Positions 50,979 through 60,142 of a stretch of 64,000 bases of DNA are shown one piece after another. The notes below the pieces were generated by a model. The model ran no database searches. It worked only from the letters and a program-made list of their open reading frames with translations, and was not told the origin of the DNA. Origin of the DNA: Paenibacillus spongiae (lineage in GTDB: Bacteria > Bacillota > Bacilli > Paenibacillales > Paenibacillaceae); NCBI RefSeq assembly GCF_024734895.1, contig NZ_CP091430.1, forward strand, positions 6,218,501-6,282,500, read 5' to 3'. A program made the position numbers and the translations under genes. The first letter of the stretch is position 1. The number at the start of each line of letters is the position of its first letter.

Positions 50979-51875
50979 TCATTTAGTTTCTCCATGGATT
51001 TTTCTAATAGGAATCCAAATTTCCGTCTTGAAATCAGGCTTGCTAAAATCATAGCTTTCATACCAAAGCATTTCCGGTCCGCCTGTCATTTCATATCCGG
51101 ATGTGGGAAACCATTCCGAAGAAATTCGAGCCCATGTATCCTGGGTTTCATTTGCGCGATTTTCGATCGTTGTGAACACAGCCCACGTGTAAGCTTCAAC
51201 CGGCAATACATCAAATCTTGTTTTAAAACGATCGGGCATTTGTTCTTCCATAGCGATGCCCACATATAAATCCAGTTCGGTTCCCTCAGCATGCCTGTCA
51301 TCAAAATTTGTATATACATTCAGTATGCCTTTCGGTTCCATCTTGGAGTATTCCGTTAATACGAGCAAATCCTCCTGTCTCAACTTTCTCCAAACATCAG
51401 CGGTATGCGGGTTCGGACCATTGTAAATTAAAGGAATTCTGCCTCCGGCACCCATAATATAAAAACTGCCTTTATCAACGATTCTATAATTCATCTCATA
51501 TCCTCCTCGTAGTGTTAATTGGAAAGTCATGGGAGGAAACGTTTTTAACATAACAGCATCTTTGCGTGCATGTGATGGAACAATACCATGCATGGCTTGG
51601 AATGCCTTGCTGAAAGCATCTGGGGAATCATAACCAAGTTTGAATGCGATATCGATGACTTTTTCTTTGCCGGATTGTAATACACTTGCTGCATACGACA
51701 ATTTTCTCTTGCGAATATATTCACTCAATGACATTCCAGCAAGGTATGAAAACATCCGTCTGAAATGATATTCGGAACAGCAGGCGATTCTCGATACGTG
51801 TTCGAAATTTATTTCATCGCATAAATGCTTTTCGATATACTGCATCGCTTCATTCAACTGCTTCATCGTATTCAT
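50979..51875 (-). CDS. AraC-family regulator with GyrI-like effector domain
   Basis: The start is ATG 51875 with GGAGG 8 bases upstream; ~298 residues. Two AraC helix-turn-helix units ~5-100 (EHVSRIACCSEYHFRRMFSY, VIDIAFKLGYDSPDAFSKAF). A GyrI-like small-molecule-binding domain fills ~125-298. This layout belongs to multidrug-sensing regulators of the Rob/BmrR-like group. No transporter is adjacent; target unknown. Confidence 0.88.
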   Translation of the reverse strand: MNTMKQLNEAMQYIEKHLCDEINFEHVSRIACCSEYHFRRMFSYLAGMSLSEYIRKRKLSYAASVLQSGKEKVIDIAFKLGYDSPDAFSKAFQAMHGIVPSHARKDAVMLKTFPPMTFQLTLRGGYEMNYRIVDKGSFYIMGAGGRIPLIYNGPNPHTADVWRKLRQEDLLVLTEYSKMEPKGILNVYTNFDDRHAEGTELDLYVGIAMEEQMPDRFKTRFDVLPVEAYTWAVFTTIENRANETQDTWARISSEWFPTSGYEMTGGPEMLWYESYDFSKPDFKTEIWIPIRKIHGETK

Positions 51876-52047
51876 TCCCATAACCTCCTTTCAAACACAA
51901 TATAATGGATATTTACATAAAAAACCCGATAATCGAGATATGAGTTTTGTCTGTTTCTATTATATTGGCCATATCGATGCGATGAAGCATCAAAGTACCC
52001 TAACACAACCCCAGCCACAAGAATAATACTCATCGAGGTTAAGTTTC

Positions 52048-52134
52048 ATTCCCTACTAGTTGAGGGAACAGACAGCCCATATGCTGGCTGCCGTTTACAT
52101 TGTTCATTACGCTATCGTTTCCCGTTACTCAATG
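52048..52134. repeat. HR repeat copy 17
   Basis: TTCCCTACTAGTTGAGGGAA - CAGACAGCCCATATGCTGGC TGCCG - TTACGCTATCGTTTCCCGTT A. Confidence 0.7.
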
Positions 52135-52170
52135 GCTAATCACAATATCACCTGTCAGTCAGTTTTACCT

Positions 52171-52626
52171 TTACAGTTTTTCAATCGCTGATTTGATTTG
52201 TTCATTAAGAAGTGGCTTTTCTTTTGATTTAGCCCAATAAATAGTGAGTATATTTCCTTTCTCATATAAAAAAGGATACGTTGTGAATTTGGCATTTTTC
52301 ATTTCCTTATTAAATTCTTTGACACCGGATTTACGAGAAGCTTCTGTATTGAAAATATAAAAATAAACAAATTCAGGATCAGAATGATCTACAGTTGCTA
52401 CATCTTCAACCGAATTCATTTCTGGAATAACATTATTCAATGTTGGTATTGTACCAGTCATCCCGAATGGTACTAGTTTTAAATTCTGTGATTCAAAAGC
52501 GTTAATAGCATCTTGAACACTATATTCATTTTCCTTGACATTTTCCTTGACATTTTTATCTTTAGAGCAACCAAATAATGCGATCATACATATCAAGATG
52601 ATAATTCCTAACTTAGATTTCATCAT
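52171..52626 (-). CDS. Putative lipoprotein
   Basis: 151 residues. Signal MKSKLGIIILICMIALFGCS with lipobox ALFGC. Mature part ~130 residues, acidic/lysine mixed, no recognised domain. Surface-anchored. RBS GGGGTGA before ATG 52626/52623. Lies between HR units. Confidence 0.7.
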   Translation of the reverse strand: MMKSKLGIIILICMIALFGCSKDKNVKENVKENEYSVQDAINAFESQNLKLVPFGMTGTIPTLNNVIPEMNSVEDVATVDHSDPEFVYFYIFNTEASRKSGVKEFNKEMKNAKFTTYPFLYEKGNILTIYWAKSKEKPLLNEQIKSAIEKL

Positions 52627-52668
52627 AATTTCACCCCTTCAGAATTACCCTTATATTACCATGATTGG

Positions 52669-52739
52669 AACTATACTACCCGTTAGTTCAACAAAGAGTG
52701 GAGTAGCTGCAGCGGCAAATTGCTCCTTATTGAGCTTGA
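52669..52739. repeat. HR repeat copy 18
   Basis: ACTACCCGTTAGTTCAAC - GTGGAGTAGCTGCAGCGGCA AATTGCTCC - TTATTGAGCTT. The right CCCGTTAG is missing. Confidence 0.75.
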
Positions 52740-52883
52740 TTTATCCCCCCTTTTTTAAAAGAAATACATTATATTAAATCCTCTGTCGAAATACTTCTGT
52801 TCAATCTCTATCATTGAGTTTCTTAGGTTTTGTAGAAAGACAATGCATTTTCTGCCATTTCCATAAGCATCTGAGCCTAAATG
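52740..52883. other. Gap with a possible gene fragment
   Basis: A minus-strand frame reads LHLGSDAYGNGRKCIVFLQN and IEQKYFDRGFNIMYFF, stop near 52755, with no start. Coding-like but unrecognised. Confidence 0.25.
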
Positions 52884-52942
52884 TAGCAACAGACCGTTGC
52901 GGCAGCCTGTTGCTAGTTGTTGTGCTATCGTTTCCTGAGTAA
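52884..52942. repeat. HR repeat copy 19 (partial)
   Basis: AGCAACAG...CTGTTGCT hairpin (AGCAACAGACCGTTGCGGCA) followed by TTGTGCTATCGTTTCCTGAG. Compare the second hairpin of copy 4. Confidence 0.6.
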
Positions 52943-52995
52943 GAGGCTTCTAACGTTCTCCAACGTATTATTTTTTAATGAACAACGTATTTTGC

Positions 52996-53334
52996 TTAAT
53001 TCGCAACAATATTTTTAAGATCTGAGTCGGTGATTCCTAATTGCTTACCTTCTTCTGTAATGTTATGGCTAAACTGCATTACGTCATTATGAGCAAAATA
53101 TATGTACTCAACATACGGTTCATTTTCGAAGACAACAACCGTGTAAAATGACGGTAATTTAATACCCCAGATTCCTTTAACTGATTTAATTTCATTCTTC
53201 TTATAATGTTGTACATTCAAAAGATAGCTAGTTACTTTATTCGCATAAATTAATTTGTTTGCTTGGACGTAAAAGAAGGGCGTGATGAAAATTACTATTA
53301 CTAATAAGATTAGTACCCATTTCAATATTTTCAA
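52996..53334 (-). CDS. DUF3139-like membrane-anchored protein
   Basis: 112 residues. One N-terminal helix (ILKWVLILLVIVIFITPFFY) and an external domain with YVEYIYFAHNDVMQF, as in DUF3139 proteins. Small surface protein of unknown role. Between HR units. Confidence 0.65.
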   Translation of the reverse strand: MKILKWVLILLVIVIFITPFFYVQANKLIYANKVTSYLLNVQHYKKNEIKSVKGIWGIKLPSFYTVVVFENEPYVEYIYFAHNDVMQFSHNITEEGKQLGITDSDLKNIVAN

Positions 53335-53438
53335 TGCAACAGCCCCTTTTTAATTCTGTTTCCGTTCGGATCATCCAGGTATTCCCTATACCTACTTCGA
53401 TATATTTCAACCACACTTGCCTTTTTCCTCGCATGAGT

Positions 53439-53558
53439 CTACCATTTTAATAGTTGGCACGCATAGGTATGTCTAAAGCGATGGGGATATACATTTGCTT
53501 CGATTTCTCCTCGATCTGCAAGCCGTTTCAAAGCCCACCTGATCTGCCTGCTGTTTTG
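53439..53558 (-). pseudogene. Fragment of a tyrosine site-specific recombinase
   Basis: The minus strand reads QNSRQIRWALKRLADRGEIE then ANVYPHRFRHTYACQLLKW, stop at 53439. PHRFRHTYA is the HxxR box of the XerC/D-phage integrase family with its preceding helix. About 39 codons remain; the Arg-I box and catalytic Tyr are absent. Confidence 0.8.
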
Positions 53559-53673
53559 AACTAGCGTTCTTCGATAGTTCAGTCATTGGTTTTCATCTCT
53601 GATCCTTTTCTAAAATCGAATCATATGTAATTCAGTTTAGTTAGTTAGAGTATATTTATTCGTTCTTGATTGC

Positions 53674-54249
53674 TTATGCAAATCGCACACCCATAATCCC
53701 AGTGATCAAGCCGACAATAACGCCGAATATGCAAGCCGCCAGCCAGATCTTTCTGCTATGCACTTCTTTCAAGAAACACCAACCTACAATGCCTAATAAA
53801 ATCCCCTCGATCAAAAACCACGGTTCAAAGAGCATTAGATCCCACAACACATAGGCATCTTCGTGGATGTGAAATGATCCCGACTCCAAACCAACTACCC
53901 CACTGATTTGAAGTATTCGATAAACAATTCCAAAAATGCCGTGCGAAGCGGATAACGAACACCCTGCCCAAGATATAAATAACAACATATAACTAGAAAC
54001 TCTGCCCTTATTCCAATAAATAAATGCAAGGCCAATGAGTCCGGCAACGGTTAGAAATACGGTTGCAATCCAATTAATAAATTCAAAATGGAGCGAATGT
54101 ACTATATTAGGTTTTAGAATACCCCCACCCATTTTGCCACCTAATGCCCAATATAGGTGTGGAAGCATATAGGCAATGGACCAAATAAACACTGCGTAAC
54201 CAGACCAAACCAGCAATTTTGTTTTCGATTGTTGTGTTTGCGAGTACAT
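53674..54249 (-). CDS. DUF3995-like membrane protein
   Basis: 191 residues with five membrane helices (LLVWSGYAVFIWSIAYMLPH, FINWIATVFLTVAGLIGLAF, SYMLLFISWAGCSLSASHGI, FLIEGILLGIVGWCFL, IWLAACIFGVIVGLITGIMG). Function unknown. GGAGG upstream near 54262. Single gene between HR pieces. Confidence 0.65.
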   Translation of the reverse strand: MYSQTQQSKTKLLVWSGYAVFIWSIAYMLPHLYWALGGKMGGGILKPNIVHSLHFEFINWIATVFLTVAGLIGLAFIYWNKGRVSSYMLLFISWAGCSLSASHGIFGIVYRILQISGVVGLESGSFHIHEDAYVLWDLMLFEPWFLIEGILLGIVGWCFLKEVHSRKIWLAACIFGVIVGLITGIMGVRFA

Positions 54250-54330
54250 ATCTATCGGAACACACCTCCTGTGACTCTTTCGTTCGAATACATTCTGCGC
54301 ACTTCATATTATCCTCCCACTCAATTCTTT

Positions 54331-54372
54331 GCCGCTGCAATCTGCTCCATTCCACTATCGTGTCCCTTTAGT
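54331..54372. repeat. HR repeat copy 20 (right part)
   Basis: GCCGCTGCAATCTGCTCCAT TCCACTATCGTGTCCCTTTA G; same as the right half of copy 16. The left half is missing. Confidence 0.65.
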
Positions 54373-54445
54373 ATAATAAAGCCACCTCATTGGCGGATTT
54401 CAACAGTGTTGCACTCTCGGTGTATTTGACTTAATCTAAGGTCTT

Positions 54446-54892
54446 TCATCTAGGTTTGATATCTTCCCATTGCTCTTTTGTCCCGACAAAAAAACGCAGT
54501 TTCTCAGGTATCTCCTCTGTTGTTCCATTCGCATACCCAATTCCTCCAGATGAAGTTCCTAAACCATGTATCATTTCCACAATATCAGTAAGCTCTGTTT
54601 TTGTTCCATTGTTATCAACATAATAATAAATCATGGGGCCTGAAATGTTTCTGCTTGAGGTTTTAATTTTTCCAGAGGGAGGGACTTCATAAACAATGTA
54701 ATTCCCTTCATGTTTCAACGCAGAATATTCAGGTTGATCAAATACAACTTCTATCCACCCTGTATAATCCTTTGGTAATAAAAACTTATGAGATGACTTC
54801 TCTGATATGCTGGAAAAAATAATACCGATCCCTATCACGAGACAGGTAGTTACTATCACAGCGAAGATACCAAGAACCCATTTCATTTTCAT
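54446..54892 (-). CDS. DUF6843-like membrane-anchored protein
   Basis: 148 residues from ATG 54892. One N-terminal helix (WVLGIFAVIVTTCLVIGIGI), then an external beta domain (FLLPKDYTGWIEVVFDQPEY, YIVYEVPPSGKIKTSSRNI, EKLRFFVGTKEQWED) that looks like the DUF6843 pattern. Role unknown. Confidence 0.6.
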   Translation of the reverse strand: MKMKWVLGIFAVIVTTCLVIGIGIIFSSISEKSSHKFLLPKDYTGWIEVVFDQPEYSALKHEGNYIVYEVPPSGKIKTSSRNISGPMIYYYVDNNGTKTELTDIVEMIHGLGTSSGGIGYANGTTEEIPEKLRFFVGTKEQWEDIKPR

Positions 54893-55008
54893 AAACATCC
54901 CCCTATTTGTTAAAATAATTTTAAAAAATTACTTACCTTATTCCCCCTTTAGGTTCTGGTATATTTAGACGAGTAGTATCTTGAAAGGTTCCAATTTCAG
55001 CCAATTTT

Positions 55009-55100
55009 CCCGTTAGCTCAATCGGCAAGGAGACTAATACAATATTTTGTGTAGATGTAAGAAGGATCCGCCGCGGCGGATCCTTCTGCTGTGCAGCTCG
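55009..55100. repeat. HR repeat copy 21
   Basis: TCCCGTTAGCTCAATCGG ... perfect 28-base palindrome AGAAGGATCCGCCGC/GCGGCGGATCCTTCT at 55060-55087. The TTTTGTGTAGATGTAA lead matches copy 4. The right CCCGTTAG is missing. Confidence 0.8.
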
Positions 55101-55174
55101 GTTTCTTTTAGTTCGAAAGATTTCCTGCGAAAAAGATCCCCCATATTGTAGTTATCAGAGATCTCGTAATCGAC

Positions 55175-56041
55175 TTACTGGTCATCGCTGAGTTGCAAAC
55201 GTTTGAGCTCGACGCTGATACCTTTAATGATGCCGTCGAACCACGATTTGCCTTGAGGGACCCATTTCCGGGCTGCCTGTCCGAACCAAGCGATATGAAG
55301 AAAGTGGTATAGTTGTATGATCCCTATCGGGACGTGCCGCGATGGATCAATTCTGAGTGAAATTAGCAGAGTAGCAGTATCCAGCAATACTGGACCCCGT
55401 ATTGGTCGCTGCCAGTCAAGGACTCGGTAACCGTTCGGTGTTACCAAGACATTTTCAGCCTTCAGGTCAGCATGGACGTATCCTGTTTGCGAGTTGAGCG
55501 CTTTCATTATCGGTGGGGCTTCACTCCATCGCTCGAGACAATTTATGAGTTCGTGATCCACTTGATGAAAACTGCCCTCGCTAATCAATGCCCGCATATC
55601 ATCGAGAGCGATTTTAATATAAGCAAGCCAGCGGTCTTCTGTACGAATGTCCGCCATTGCCGGTAACTCTCCGCCGATCTCCGCGATCTGTTTCAAGAGA
55701 TCAGCGGCTATTTCAAGGATTTCTGTTTCTTCTAGGTGGATGTCATTCAACCTGGGCGCATTGACATCCTCCATGATCATCGCAGTCGTCCCGCATTGTT
55801 CCTCGAGTAAGCGTACAGGTACTAATAACTCCGAACGAGCATGAGTGTAAAAGTTAACCTCGAGCGTTGGCGGAGCCTGCACCTTGTAAATGTAACTGCT
55901 GCCAGCCGCGGTTCGAATGCGTTGGACACAGGATAGAGGCCACTCGTGAATAGTGGCTCGCTCCGATATCGGACTACCTAGTACAGCTGCAAGTTCGTTG
56001 TCTTCATGCAGCCATAATTCAAAATTAGGATGTCGGTGCAT
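55175..56041 (-). CDS. APH-family phosphotransferase
   Basis: 288 residues. Kinase-like fold: N-lobe SSYIYKVQAPP; hinge MIMEDVNAPRL; catalytic loop TGYVHADLKAENVLVTPNGY near residue 200 and VLDWQRPIRGPVLLDTATLL. Phosphorylates an unknown small molecule with ATP. Between HR units 21 and 22. Confidence 0.78.
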   Translation of the reverse strand: MHRHPNFELWLHEDNELAAVLGSPISERATIHEWPLSCVQRIRTAAGSSYIYKVQAPPTLEVNFYTHARSELLVPVRLLEEQCGTTAMIMEDVNAPRLNDIHLEETEILEIAADLLKQIAEIGGELPAMADIRTEDRWLAYIKIALDDMRALISEGSFHQVDHELINCLERWSEAPPIMKALNSQTGYVHADLKAENVLVTPNGYRVLDWQRPIRGPVLLDTATLLISLRIDPSRHVPIGIIQLYHFLHIAWFGQAARKWVPQGKSWFDGIIKGISVELKRLQLSDDQ

Positions 56042-56096
56042 AACTCAAACCACTCCCCCAAATTACCGATTCTGAATTATTCGTGATGGAGTTAAC

Positions 56097-56190
56097 TCTC
56101 CTGCCCTTTAGCTTAATAAAAAAAATGAGCAGCTGTCGCGGCAAACTGCTCCTTATTTCGTTCAACTAACGTGTTCCTCGTAAGTTCAAT
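56097..56190. repeat. HR repeat copy 22
   Basis: TCTCCTGCCCTTTAGCTTAA - TGAGCAGCTGTCGCGGCAAA CTGCTCC - CGTTCAACTAACGTGTTCCT CGTAAG. Confidence 0.8.
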
Positions 56191-56335
56191 GCTCGATTGA
56201 TAATAACCTCGGAGCTTGCCATCTTTTTTTCTCATATCTAACCCAATACTCGCACTAGCAATCGGCAGTCTACGGAAATTTTTCCGAAGTAAAATGGTAA
56301 GATCGAATGTGTTACAGAGAACACCTCCACGATAC

Positions 56336-57286
56336 TCACTCTCCCATATGGCATTGTTCGGATTTCAGTATTTTTTCTAATCTCACTTCGCTGTAATTTG
56401 GTCGCCAGCCCAATTTTCTGTTTACTGCCTCCATTGGCCCATTGGTATCACGAGTGGAAGTAAGAATGCCTTTGTATCCCATCCTTTTCGCAAATTCAAT
56501 CCCTTTGACTTTTAAGGCTGTTGCTACCCCTTCCCCACGAAATTCTCTCAATGTTGCAGTTAGACCCTGTATTAAATTTTGGGGGTCGGAGGGCAATTTC
56601 ATCAAATGACTATGTCCGATATATAATTGCCCCATCTTTGCAATAAAGTAAGCGTCTGGAATATTATCTTCGTGGGTCAACATTTGATCATTAGGAGATG
56701 ATTGGGGTACAAGCGGCTCTGTTGGATAGTCGGCCCAAGTCATATTGTTAAGCGTATGTAATTTCGAAAAGTAATCTACATCAGAAACGAGTTCTTCTGC
56801 TAAGGTTGTAACCACGATACCTAGTGAGTTCAGCTTACTTTCAATTTCTACAAAAGGTGTAAGGTCTATATCTGCTAAAGGTAAATAAACATGCATCATT
56901 CTATGATTTTCAACAAATCCGAGTTTTTCGTAAATCTGCAATAATTGAATTTGATCATGAAACGTTCTTGCCTGTATCGCATAAGGTCCAATAATTTGAA
57001 TATCATTGATGATTTTATTAAATAACATCTCCACAATCTCATAATCAGGATTAAATAATATTTCAACTTTGAGAATCAAGTGCGGTGATGTTCTTTGTTC
57101 CCATATTAAACCGTATCCAATAACACGTTCTTTTTCATTCGTTACTACGTACTTTCTAAGCATACGGCTATCCTGTAAATTAGAAACCAACGAAAAGGAA
57201 CCTATTCTTTTGCCATACACAGAGTCACTAATACTAAAAACTTCTTCAAAATCCTTCTCAAGATATTCCCGAACAATAAATGACAT
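56336..57286 (-). CDS. GNAT acetyltransferase with two GNAT domains
   Basis: The start is ATG 57286 (GGGGG 10 bases upstream); 316 residues. N-domain ~1-145 (SFIVREYLEKDFEEVFSISD); C-domain ~150-310 with TLREFRGEGVATALKVKGIE (acetyl-CoA loop) and NGPMEAVNRKLGWRPNY. Substrate unknown. Confidence 0.82.
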   Translation of the reverse strand: MSFIVREYLEKDFEEVFSISDSVYGKRIGSFSLVSNLQDSRMLRKYVVTNEKERVIGYGLIWEQRTSPHLILKVEILFNPDYEIVEMLFNKIINDIQIIGPYAIQARTFHDQIQLLQIYEKLGFVENHRMMHVYLPLADIDLTPFVEIESKLNSLGIVVTTLAEELVSDVDYFSKLHTLNNMTWADYPTEPLVPQSSPNDQMLTHEDNIPDAYFIAKMGQLYIGHSHLMKLPSDPQNLIQGLTATLREFRGEGVATALKVKGIEFAKRMGYKGILTSTRDTNGPMEAVNRKLGWRPNYSEVRLEKILKSEQCHMGE

Positions 57287-57311
57287 GTGCACGTGTCCCC
57301 CTTGCTGAATT

Positions 57312-57326
57312 ATTCTGCCCGTTAGA
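57312..57326. repeat. HR repeat copy 23 (left end only)
   Basis: TTCTGCCCGTTAG, then the left end of a third IS110-type fragment. Confidence 0.6.
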
Positions 57327-57700
57327 ATTCCTTAATTTGGCATTTGAACAAAAACGAGCGCCTCTGTAAGATGGGGTTACGCACGAGGTCATTGCCTCAA
57401 AAAGCCCATCAGGAGGTCGCTCTACTATGAAGTTTAAAGCACAAGACATGCAAAATCAACTCATTGAAAACATTACCGTTCATTACCTGGTCGTCGGCGT
57501 AGACATTGCTCAAGAAGTCCATATGGCCCGCGCCGTTAGTTTTCGAGGAATTGCCCTCGGAACTCCGCTCGAATTCGGAAACCATTCTGAAGGGTTCCAG
57601 ATATTCGAACGCTGGATCCAGGATCTGCCCAACACTTACAAACTGAGCAGCATCATGGTTGGCATGGTACCCACCGGCCACGCTTATATGATTTTCTTGC
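57327..57700 (+). mobile_element. IS110-family element fragment, left end plus N-terminal transposase
   Basis: About 100 bases of non-coding left end, GGAGG, then ATG 57427 reading KFKAQDMQNQLIENITVHYL, VVGVDIAQEVHMARAV, VGMVPTGHAYM. This is the DEDD N-domain of a well-spread Paenibacillus IS110-family transposase. The usual catalytic Glu (GMEPTGHYW) reads Val here, and the rest is lost. The fragment runs into the tail of the CPBP gene. The right half of such a transposase is seen at 32770. Confidence 0.8.
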
Positions 57701-58499
57701 TGAGCGACTGCCTTATTCCATTTCTGGTACGAGCCGCATGAATGATTAACGTGCCTACGGCCACGATCGTACAAGCCAAAGCCAAGGTCACCATTGCATA
57801 GGCATCACCGCTCTCCTCCTTAAACCACAAGAGCATACCCAAATTAATCAAAGTATGCAGAGTGGTGGCCGTCGCCAACTTGTACCCCCTCGATCCGCGC
57901 AGCAATTCACCAAGAATAACCGAGATGGAGACCGCGGACAGGAGAAAGGCACCCGCATACAGCCAACCTTCGGCAAAAACACCGACATGCCAAACTCCCC
58001 ACATAAGACCAACCACTACGGAAGAGGCGAGCACGCTGATACGGGTTTGCAAAACGGGCTGCAGGAACATGCGCCAGCCAATTTCTTCGCCAGCCGCTCC
58101 GATGAATTGGGCGACGATGATAAGCCAGAACGGATGCGATAAACTGGAAGGCGCCGAATAGTCGATTGTATGGGCGGAGATGCGATACCAAATAAGAGAG
58201 ATGACGAATATCGCTAGGGCAAGCAGAATAGCTTCAACCAATCGACGAGGATCTGCATTAGAGGAAGCGCCGCCAGCCCCGGAGGATGACAGACTAAGGC
58301 TCCGCGATCGCGGGATTATTGATAGTACAGCGAACACGGCAATCGCCGGTCCGAACTGTGTAAGCTCAATGATCACCTCCGGGATTCCGATAGCAGGCTG
58401 CACAATCCCCAAGATTAGTGAAACGACTGAAGCTAAAACGTAATACACGATTATAATGAGCGATAGTTGACTCATAGCGATACTCTTAGACTGTAGCAT
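57684..58499 (-). CDS. CPBP-family (CAAX-like) intramembrane metalloprotease
   Basis: The start is ATG 58499 (AAAGGTGG upstream); 271 residues. About seven membrane helices. The motifs GAAGEEIGWRMFL (EExxxR), LMWGVWHVGVF (FxxxH-like) and TLHTLINLGML (HxxxN) fit the CPBP/Abi family. These cleave or modify membrane substrates; several protect against bacteriocins. The last ~12 residues are encoded across the IS fragment junction and may not be native. Confidence 0.82.
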   Translation of the reverse strand: MLQSKSIAMSQLSLIIIVYYVLASVVSLILGIVQPAIGIPEVIIELTQFGPAIAVFAVLSIIPRSRSLSLSSSGAGGASSNADPRRLVEAILLALAIFVISLIWYRISAHTIDYSAPSSLSHPFWLIIVAQFIGAAGEEIGWRMFLQPVLQTRISVLASSVVVGLMWGVWHVGVFAEGWLYAGAFLLSAVSISVILGELLRGSRGYKLATATTLHTLINLGMLLWFKEESGDAYAMVTLALACTIVAVGTLIIHAARTRNGIRQSLSKKII

Positions 58500-58833
58500 T
58501 TTGAACATCCACCTTTTTTGGGAAATTAACCTATAGTTATTATAACTAGAGTTAATTTTAACTAAAATAGTCTGCGGTCTGAATCTTACCCGCCCTAAGT
58601 CCAGCACAGACAAGTGGGTGTTCAAGCTTCGTCAGTTACATTGATATAACATTCCAATAATGATGAAATTGGAGGGTTACATTTACTGTGCTATCGTACC
58701 CCGTTAGTTCAATCTTCTTTTCAATATTTCAAATCGTAATTTTGGACATCTGCAACCTATTCGAACCGATTTCCGTCTGATGGATTGTCAACATTGACGC
58801 TCATCAATCTCAGAATCGGAAGGAGCTTTTTGT
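58500..58833. other. Intergenic region with HR right end
   Basis: Holds only the HR right-end motif at 58687-58713 and AT-rich sequence with the promoters of the divergent genes. Confidence 0.4.
58687..58713. repeat. HR repeat copy 24 (right end only)
   Basis: TGTGCTATCGTACCCCGTTA GTTCAAT, without a hairpin. Confidence 0.6.
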
Positions 58834-59916
58834 ATGAAAAAGAAACTAACGATATTATTAACTTTGGCTGGGATACTCGGCACAACGGCCGCAGTCGGAG
58901 CTGAAGACTTAGTAGAAAAGGTTACAGGTTACTTACAAAAAGATGTAAAGGTTCTTGTTAACGGACAAGACAGCATGCTTACGCCTGTCTATATCGATGG
59001 AAAAGCGTATATCCCGGTGCGCGATGCTGCGACTAAGCTTGGATATACTTTAAATTACGATGAAGCGAACAAAGAAATCGAGCTCGACGAAGCGGCTGAT
59101 CTGATGCGTGCCTCCGGTGTGATCGTAAGCGTGCAGGCTAAAGAAGACGGGAAATACCGTATTGAGCTGCTCGGCAGCACATGGGTCATTTTGACTGTAG
59201 ACAAGTCGACAGCTATTAAAAGTCTAGACGGCAAAACGCTAACCCCTACCGATTTGAAAGCCGGCACGCAAATCGATGCGGAATTCGGACCAGCCATGGC
59301 GATGAGCTTCCCGGGCCAAGCGCAAGCCGTAAGTATTAACGTTCACGCAGATCGCGCGGTCAAAGAAGATACAATCAAAGCCGTGAAACATACGGATGAC
59401 GGCTGGCAAGTTCAATTAGGCGACGCTTTGGTACTGAACGCAGGTAAGGAAACGCGTGTCATGACATCCCAAGGCGAGTCCGTGAATTGGGAGGACCTGA
59501 AGGCCGGTACGAAAGTAAAAGCCTACTACGGTCCATTCGAGACGAAAAGCCTTCCTCCACAAAGCCCTGTTTTCCTCCTAGTTGTTCAGGTTCAAGCGCC
59601 TGTTACAGCCGGACTGAAAATGTCGCCAGAGACAGCGCAGGAATACCGCAACTTGGCATGGGCGCAAGTGAGTGCGCAAGCGTCCCATATTACGACGAAG
59701 CAAGACGAAGCAGCCGTTCACATTGTCTCCTCTAATGAGGTTGGCGTATTAGCTCCCACAGCCGAGCAGAAGAAATTGCTCGAAGACGTTCAAGCTGCGA
59801 ACGGTAACTTTGTGACGGTTACTTACAACACGGACCAAGACGAGCTGCTTGGACCATTGACAGTCGTGTTCGATTTCAACACAAAAGCTTTTATCGGCTT
59901 CAACGCTAGAAGATAA
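58834..59916 (+). CDS. Secreted copper-amine-oxidase stalk-domain protein
   Basis: 360 residues, AAGGAGC upstream. Signal peptide KKKLTILLTLAGILGTTAAV, cleaved near AVGA/ED. Stalk domain (Cu_amine_oxidN1) ~35-85: VLVNGQDSMLTPVYIDGKAY, IPVRDAATKLGYTL. The remaining ~270 residues are soluble beta-rich modules, unknown. Common surface proteins in Paenibacillus; no oxidase domain is present. The only plus-strand gene in the 46-61 kb array. Confidence 0.8.
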   Translation: MKKKLTILLTLAGILGTTAAVGAEDLVEKVTGYLQKDVKVLVNGQDSMLTPVYIDGKAYIPVRDAATKLGYTLNYDEANKEIELDEAADLMRASGVIVSVQAKEDGKYRIELLGSTWVILTVDKSTAIKSLDGKTLTPTDLKAGTQIDAEFGPAMAMSFPGQAQAVSINVHADRAVKEDTIKAVKHTDDGWQVQLGDALVLNAGKETRVMTSQGESVNWEDLKAGTKVKAYYGPFETKSLPPQSPVFLLVVQVQAPVTAGLKMSPETAQEYRNLAWAQVSAQASHITTKQDEAAVHIVSSNEVGVLAPTAEQKKLLEDVQAANGNFVTVTYNTDQDELLGPLTVVFDFNTKAFIGFNARR

Positions 59917-59930
59917 ATGATTTCTTAGCA

Positions 59931-59968
59931 GCCATGAAATTCAACCTCCGTTGAATTTCATGGCTTTA
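59931..59968 (+). terminator. Terminator after the stalk-domain gene
   Basis: GCCATGAAATTCAAC - CTCC - GTTGAATTTCATGGC, then TTTATT; 15-base perfect stem. Confidence 0.88.
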
Positions 59969-60023
59969 TTATTCACTAGGTGCAGAATATGGAAATGTAT
60001 TTAAGCGCTTAATCTACATTATA

Positions 60024-60131
60024 CTATTGCGGCTCGCATTCAAAAAGAAGTTCAATAAGTTCGTGTTCCTCAGGAAATATCTCCATTCTTACCCTGCTTT
60101 CAATATCCATATTCCCCATATTATATGACAT
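60024..60131 (-). pseudogene. Small reading frame, likely a gene tail
   Basis: 35 codons reading MSYNMGNMDIESRVRMEIFP, EEHELIELLFECEPQ. Coding-like but without RBS. Probably the end of a lost gene. Confidence 0.35.
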
Positions 60132-60142
60132 TTAGATTGATC

